From an uncultured Desulfobacca sp. (GTDB lineage Bacteria; Desulfobacterota; Desulfobaccia; Desulfobaccales; Desulfobaccaceae), in assembly GCA_937958145.1 (NCBI GenBank), contig CALGOE010000079.1, forward strand, positions 1-8,966: DNA of 8,966 bases, in the 5' to 3' direction. Made by a program: the position numbers and the translations under genes. Shown here one piece after another: positions 4,416 through 8,966 of the stretch (the first letter of the stretch is position 1; the number at the start of each line of letters is the position of its first letter). The notes under the pieces are model-generated. The model made no database searches. It saw nothing but the letters and a program-made list of their open reading frames with translations, and had not been told where the DNA came from.

Positions 4416-7400
4416 TTATGAGGCCGTCAGGTGGGCAAAAAACCGCTTCAACTGGCGGGTGAAGGCGGCCATGGGAAACGCCTGGGTTTTCAGGGTTTGC
4501 TGGAGGTGTTCCTGGAGGGCTTTCTGGTCGTGGTCGGCGGCAGCCGCCGGGAGAATACAGAGGAGGGGGATAGTGAGCATCTCATTCTGGGAACGGATGA
4601 AAGTGGCGACGCGGACCAGATCTGCCGGGGCCAGGTTGAGGTTGAGGAGGATCAGGCCCGGCAGCAGGTTTTGCAGGTGGCGGATACCGGCTTCGGCGCC
4701 CTGGGCCACGGTGGTTTCATACCCGTCGTCACTCAGAAACGTGGCCCAACGGTTGGCTGCGTCGGGATCGGGATCGATCACCAGGGCCTCTTTGTAGCTG
4801 ATCCAGGGGGTGAGGCGGAGCATGGCCTGACCGAACTCTTCGGCCAGACAGGGTTGTTTGAGAAATTCGGCCGGTCCCAGCACCAGGCCGGAGCGGCCGT
4901 CCTCCGTCAACGCCACCGGCAGCAGGGGAACGTTTTGGGTCTTGTCGTGGCTGCGCAGGGCCAAACAGGCCGGCCAGATCTGGATCTCCGGATTCAGGAC
5001 ATCTAAAACGATGGCGGCGGGATGGGTTTTGGCGGCCTCGGCGATGAGGGTATCCACCATCGGTTCAGCCTGGAGCAGGAAGCCAAGCGGGGTTAGGGTC
5101 TCCCGCAAGAGGTGGATCAGGCCCCCCCGGCGGCTGAGGACCAAGACCGATCGTCCTGGCCGGACCGCCTCAGCGGGGGCCTCGGTCTTGGCCGCGCCGG
5201 CGGGGATGGGCAGGATAAAGGTAAAGGTTGAACCCTTGCCGTATTCGCTTTCCGCCCAGATGCGGCCGCCATGCATCTCCACCAGGTGGCGGCTGATGGG
5301 CAAACCCAGGCCGGTGCCGCCGTGCCGCCGGGTGGCGGAACTGTCGATCTGGACAAATTCCTGGAAGATATTCTTCAAGTCTTCTTCTTTAATGCCGATG
5401 CCCGTATAGCTGACCTTGACGGCCACATAATCTTTTTTCTCTCCCGAGGGTTCCGGCAAGGTGACTTTTTCGACGGAGACGCTGATCCGGCCGTGGGAGT
5501 CGGTGAATTTGACAGCGTTGCCCAGCAGGTTGAGAAGAACCTGGATGATCTTGTCTTTATCCACTTGCAGGGGCGGGATGTCAGCGACCTGCACTTCCAG
5601 GTCAATCTCTTTGGCCCGGGCCAGGGGTTCGATGGTCTGCCGGGCCTCTTCCAGGATGTCCTGGAGGTTATGAGTCTCCAGGTTGAGCTCCATGCGGCCG
5701 GCCCGCAGTTTGGATAAATCCAGAACATCATTGATTAATTGCAGCAGGCGGTGGCTGGCCTTTTCCACTTTTTCCAGACTGTGGCGCTGTTCTTCGTTGA
5801 TGGGGCCGTCAACGCCGTCTTTGAGATTCAGCGTGAAGCCGAGGATGGAGTTGAGCGGGGTGCGCAGTTCGTGGGAGACATTGGCCAAAAACTCGGTCTT
5901 GAGCTTATCCATCTCTTTCAAAGCTCGATTGGCCTCGGAAAGCTCCAAAGATTTATTTTTCAACTCCAGGGTCCGCTCCGCCACTTTGGTCTCCAGTTCC
6001 TTGCTGAAGCGGATGAGCTTCTCATAAAGGCGGGCGTTGTGGATGGCCAGGCTCACCTGATTGGCCAGGGAGCGATAAAAATCCAATTGTTCCGGGGGAA
6101 AATATTTTTTCTGCCGGGAAGCGGCACTCAACACCCCCAGGACTTGGGTTTCGGTGGCCAGGGGCACCAGAATAAAGCTGGCCAGCATCTCATCCGGATG
6201 GAGTCCAGAGGGGGTAGCCGCCGGCATCTGACTGACATCGGGGATGGAGATCACCGTTCGGGTGAGGAGACATTGACCTAAAAGGGTGGACATATCCGGG
6301 GTCAGGTCCAGTTCCGGGCGGGGCAGGGGCGATTGGCCCAGATAGCTTTCCAGCCGCAGGACGCCGTCTTCATCCAGGAGGCGGATGGAACTTTGCTCGA
6401 CGCCCATCTTGTGGTGCAGCAGTTCCAAAATACTTTCCAGGATTTGCGGCAGGCTCAGGGAGGAGGTGGAATGCTGCGCCGCTTCATTGAGGATGGCCAG
6501 TTCATTGAGGCGATGCTTGAGAGCTTCCCGGCTTTCCTCCAGGGAGTGGGAGACTTCCCCCACCAGGTCAAAGACGCCGTCCAGGCGGGATCCCCGGGAG
6601 GCCAGATAGCCGTCCACCACGACCCGGGCTGCCGCCGGCCCGACGGAGCCGCTGATGAGACGTTCAATGTAGTCCCGCAGCCGCAGTTTGTCGGCGTCAC
6701 TCCAGGTCGCGGCCAGTTCCAGGTTGTTCTCCCGGGCAAATTCCTGCAGGGCCTCCTGGGCTTTGCTGACGCCCACAAATTTTGAGGCCAGGGCCATGAA
6801 CTGGGGGGCCTCCGGCAGATTGGCGGTGCGGGGCTCCAGCCCCAATTCAGCGGCTTCTTTGAACACGTCCACATACCGCTCCGCCTGCTCTTCTTCATCG
6901 GCAGCCGGGGTCGTCAGGAGAGAAACACTGACAAACAAACCGATATTGAGAAACATGGACCAGAAGAAGGCATGAGTGAGCGGATGAAAGTCCGTCAAAC
7001 CCAGGAGGGCCGTGGGCCGCAGCAGACCCAGTCCCCAGGGGCCATGGATGAGGATATCCTCGGAGAACCAGCCGGCATGAATCACATAGGGAAAGAGCAG
7101 GGTATAAGCCCAGCAGGCGAAGCCTGCGCCCAAACCCAGGCTGGCCCCCCAACGGGTGGCCTGGCGCCAGTACAGGGCCCCGATGACTGCCGGGGCCAAT
7201 TGGGCCACCCCGGCAAAGGCGATGAGACCCATTTCCACCAGGGTGGTAACCGGCCCGATGGTACGATAGCTCAGATAACCCAGGAGAATGACGAAGACGA
7301 TTCCCAGGCGCTTGAAAAAGAGCAGCCAGGCTGACCAGTTGCGGCCGCGCCAGAAGACGGCCAACAACGGCGTCACCAGGCTGTTCAGGAGCATGGTGCT

Positions 7401-8468
7401 CAAGGTTATGGCCACCACCATAACCATGGCGGTCGCGGCCGACAGACCGCCGATAAAGGCCAGCAGAGCCAGCCAGGGATAGCCGTTGGCCAAAGGCAGC
7501 TGCAATACGAAAGTATCGCCCTGGGAAGGCGGGTAGCCCAATAACAAACCGCCGGCGGCAATGGGCAGGACAAACAGATTGATCAGGAAGAGATACAAGG
7601 GGAGGAGCCAGGCCGCGGTCAGGACATGTTTCTCATCGGTGTTTTCCACTACCCCCATGTGGAATTGCCGGGGCAACAGGATGATGGCGGCCATGGCCAG
7701 CAGGGTTTCCACCCAAAAGACGCCATAGGTGTTGTTGGCTTTGCTGTCCAGAATAAAAAGATCCCGGAATTCCGGTCGCTGCAGCATGTGCCCGAACATT
7801 TCCCCCTGGCCGGGAAAGAGGACATAGCTCACCAGGAGGCCCACCGCCATGAAGGCCAAGAGTTTGACCAGAGATTCAAAGGCGATGGCCGCGACCAGTC
7901 CTTCGTGGCGTTCGCTGGGATCCAGATGCCGGGCTCCGAACATGGCGCCGAAGACAGCCAGGATGATGGCCACATAAAAGGCATTGTCCAGATAAAAAGG
8001 GGTTTGACCTGCCGGCAGGACGGGAGCTCCCACCAAAAGGTTGAAGGTCGTGGCCACTGCCTTCAACTGCAGGCCGATGTAGGGCATATCGGCCAGAATG
8101 ATCAGGACCGTGACCACCATGCCCATGAGGATGCCACGGCCGTATCGGAGCGTGAGAAAGTCGGCCAGGGTGGTGATACGATTGTTCTTGCAGATGCGAA
8201 TGAGTTTGCGGACGACGAACCACCATAAGAAGGCGACGATGGTCGGTCCCAGATAAATGGGCAGGAAGGTCAGGCCTTCGTTGGCGGCTTTGCCCACGGA
8301 ACCGTAAAAAGTCCAGGAAGTGCAGTACACCGCCAGAGACAGCGTATAGATGTAGGGGTTGGCAATCAGACTGCGGCCTTGGGTCCGCCGCCGGTCGCCA
8401 TAATAGGCTATGGCAAACAGGAATAGCAGGTATCCGAAGGCCGCGATGGCCACCACTATTTTATTCAT
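4416..8468 (-). CDS. SSS transporter-like hybrid sensor (SSS-STAC-GAF-HisKA-HATPase-receiver-receiver), CbrA-like, with altered catalytic residues
   Basis: A 1350-residue membrane sensor of the CbrA type, in which a sodium/solute-symporter domain is joined to a kinase. About 5-520 is the multi-helix SSS domain, with the sensor-subgroup segment VYCTSWTFYGSVGKAANEG. About 550-628 is a STAC domain (ISGSVGPAAARVVVDGYL) and about 668-815 a GAF domain. HisKA carries H866 (NVSHELRTPLN); the HATPase has N984 and an intact GTGLGL box (1052-1056). Oddities: G1 reads VSYTGIGI, Tyr1021 replacing Asp. The first receiver-like domain (about 1106-1220) has SRRGG for the acidic pocket but keeps D1156 and K1204. 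The second (about 1228-1348) has Asn1276 for the acceptor Asp. The start at 8468 puts the first helix next to Met; an in-frame ATG at 8534, 13 bp after the upstream stop, would add 22 hydrophilic residues. Neither has a good ribosome binding site. Confidence 0.95.
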   Translation of the reverse strand: MNKIVVAIAAFGYLLFLFAIAYYGDRRRTQGRSLIANPYIYTLSLAVYCTSWTFYGSVGKAANEGLTFLPIYLGPTIVAFLWWFVVRKLIRICKNNRITTLADFLTLRYGRGILMGMVVTVLIILADMPYIGLQLKAVATTFNLLVGAPVLPAGQTPFYLDNAFYVAIILAVFGAMFGARHLDPSERHEGLVAAIAFESLVKLLAFMAVGLLVSYVLFPGQGEMFGHMLQRPEFRDLFILDSKANNTYGVFWVETLLAMAAIILLPRQFHMGVVENTDEKHVLTAAWLLPLYLFLINLFVLPIAAGGLLLGYPPSQGDTFVLQLPLANGYPWLALLAFIGGLSAATAMVMVVAITLSTMLLNSLVTPLLAVFWRGRNWSAWLLFFKRLGIVFVILLGYLSYRTIGPVTTLVEMGLIAFAGVAQLAPAVIGALYWRQATRWGASLGLGAGFACWAYTLLFPYVIHAGWFSEDILIHGPWGLGLLRPTALLGLTDFHPLTHAFFWSMFLNIGLFVSVSLLTTPAADEEEQAERYVDVFKEAAELGLEPRTANLPEAPQFMALASKFVGVSKAQEALQEFARENNLELAATWSDADKLRLRDYIERLISGSVGPAAARVVVDGYLASRGSRLDGVFDLVGEVSHSLEESREALKHRLNELAILNEAAQHSTSSLSLPQILESILELLHHKMGVEQSSIRLLDEDGVLRLESYLGQSPLPRPELDLTPDMSTLLGQCLLTRTVISIPDVSQMPAATPSGLHPDEMLASFILVPLATETQVLGVLSAASRQKKYFPPEQLDFYRSLANQVSLAIHNARLYEKLIRFSKELETKVAERTLELKNKSLELSEANRALKEMDKLKTEFLANVSHELRTPLNSILGFTLNLKDGVDGPINEEQRHSLEKVEKASHRLLQLINDVLDLSKLRAGRMELNLETHNLQDILEEARQTIEPLARAKEIDLEVQVADIPPLQVDKDKIIQVLLNLLGNAVKFTDSHGRISVSVEKVTLPEPSGEKKDYVAVKVSYTGIGIKEEDLKNIFQEFVQIDSSATRRHGGTGLGLPISRHLVEMHGGRIWAESEYGKGSTFTFILPIPAGAAKTEAPAEAVRPGRSVLVLSRRGGLIHLLRETLTPLGFLLQAEPMVDTLIAEAAKTHPAAIVLDVLNPEIQIWPACLALRSHDKTQNVPLLPVALTEDGRSGLVLGPAEFLKQPCLAEEFGQAMLRLTPWISYKEALVIDPDPDAANRWATFLSDDGYETTVAQGAEAGIRHLQNLLPGLILLNLNLAPADLVRVATFIRSQNEMLTIPLLCILPAAAADHDQKALQEHLQQTLKTQAFPMAAFTRQLKRFFAHLTAS

Positions 8469-8547
8469 CGGCCTGTGCCATTCTTGTAATGCAAAACTTT
8501 CCCGGTGGCGGGGCCCAGCGGCCTGGTTGGACATGCGGCACGGGACA

Positions 8548-8790
8548 TTAATCCTTTTCAGCCAGGTTGGCGAGCCTTCTGGCCAGGACGAATAAGACGA
8601 CGATGGCCACCACCCAGATACCCAACAGGTAGGCCACCATCACGGGCATACCGCCGATGGTGAGGGTGGTATTGAAGATCTGCAACAGAGGGTAGTTGGT
8701 CAAGAGCAGGCCCAGACTGAAGCAGATCAGACACCAGGCGCGCCAGCGGGCGCTCTGGCGGGCTTTAGTGGCTTCTTCCAGCGGCAACAT
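8548..8790 (-). CDS. Small two-helix membrane protein, probable partner of the SSS sensor
   Basis: An 80-residue protein with two hydrophobic helices (about 18-38 and 50-70). They are joined by FNTTLTIGGMPVMVAYL and followed by a charged end, ARRLANLAEKD. Small two-helix proteins of this shape (pattern: xLFN...GxPxxxxYLxGxW) are commonly encoded directly before SSS transporters or SSS-type sensor kinases. By analogy it may assemble with or stabilise the transporter-like domain; this function is inferred. The ATG at 8790 has GGAG 6 bp upstream, the best start available. The stop lies 13 bp before the upstream candidate ATG (8534) of the sensor gene, so the two are in one operon. Its first 26 bases overlap the end of the small ORF upstream. 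The exact family name (DUF3311/DUF4212-like) is not settled by eye. Confidence 0.85.
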   Translation of the reverse strand: MLPLEEATKARQSARWRAWCLICFSLGLLLTNYPLLQIFNTTLTIGGMPVMVAYLLGIWVVAIVVLFVLARRLANLAEKD

Positions 8791-8956
8791 ACCTATCTCC
8801 GATCTTTTTGATCCTGCCGATTTTGAGGAGGCGTTCCAAGTGTTTGCTGATCATCTGGCGTTCGATGTGGTCATACACAAACTTCGGTTCCAGGGGCTTA
8901 CGGTAAATCAGACGCCGGCGCACCAGCTCAGACAGGCTTTGGGGCCGTTGCAGCAT
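8765..8956 (-). CDS. Small basic protein of unknown function, or C-terminal end of a longer one
   Basis: At least 63 residues, rich in Arg, Lys and Leu, with no membrane segment. The reading frame is still open at the window edge three codons above the ATG at 8956. That ATG has a purine run (TAAGG) directly against it rather than at normal distance, so the real start may be outside the window. The pattern of two or three amphipathic helices followed by IGRIKKIGDRYVA resembles the end of a winged-helix fold, which would suggest a small DNA-binding regulator; that is a guess from shape, and I do not recognise a named family. It overlaps the start of the membrane-protein gene by 26 bp in another frame, which fits translational coupling in one operon. 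Confidence 0.5.
   Translation of the reverse strand: MLQRPQSLSELVRRRLIYRKPLEPKFVYDHIERQMISKHLERLLKIGRIKKIGDRYVAAGRSH
8797..8800 (-). promoter_or_regulatory. Ribosome binding site of the small membrane protein
   Basis: GGAG on the minus strand, 6 bp before the ATG at 8790 and inside the coding sequence of the overlapping upstream ORF. It supports that start and hence the 26-bp overlap. Confidence 0.7.
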
Positions 8957-8966
8957 CCTTAGGAGC

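Overview
This is a GC-rich window in which every gene I can support is read from the minus strand. The organism is most likely a Gram-negative bacterium: there is a periplasmic murein transglycosylase and an RND efflux operon, both of which need a double envelope. The protein style (REEEPQ-type RND pump, transporter-type sensor kinase with STAC and GAF domains, a response regulator with its own kinase) would fit Desulfobacterota / former Deltaproteobacteria. That placement is an impression; no marker gene is present.

Layout in transcription order (high to low coordinates). (1) 8966-4416 is a sensor locus. It starts with the end of a small basic, possibly winged-helix protein, followed by an overlapping 80-residue two-helix membrane protein. 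Then comes a giant transporter-like sensor: sodium/solute-symporter (SSS) domain, STAC, GAF, HisKA-HATPase kinase core, and two receiver-like domains. (2) 4415-4169 is a 247-bp intergenic region with a good sigma70-like promoter, a widely spaced perfect inverted repeat just upstream of it, and a perfect 7-3-7 palindrome against the next start codon. (3) 4168-3098 encodes an intact receiver-histidine kinase protein. (4) 3097-2854 is a gene-free leader rich in overlapping inverted repeats, leading to (5) a short MltB-type lytic transglycosylase (2853-2020) with a signal peptide and a clear ribosome binding site. (6) 2019-1859 is an intergenic region with a promoter candidate and a 7-bp tandem repeat over the predicted transcription start. 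(7) 1858-1 is an efflux operon: a periplasmic adaptor (HlyD/RND type) and, 14 bp later, the first 258 codons of an RND pump that runs off the window edge.

Most interesting content. The large SSS sensor looks damaged or rewired at several phosphotransfer positions. The normally invariant Asp of the ATP-binding G1 box is Tyr, the first receiver-like domain lacks the acidic pocket, and the second has Asn in place of the acceptor Asp. The phospho-accepting His of the kinase core is intact. The neighbouring receiver-kinase has every signature residue, so the two proteins may work as a complementary pair. Two genes in a row (the receiver-kinase and the transglycosylase) are followed within 3-5 bp of their stop codons by the same kind of degenerate heptamer tract, which reads GGGANNN three times on the transcript. 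I saw no RNA genes, CRISPR array, insertion sequence or convincing rho-independent terminator.
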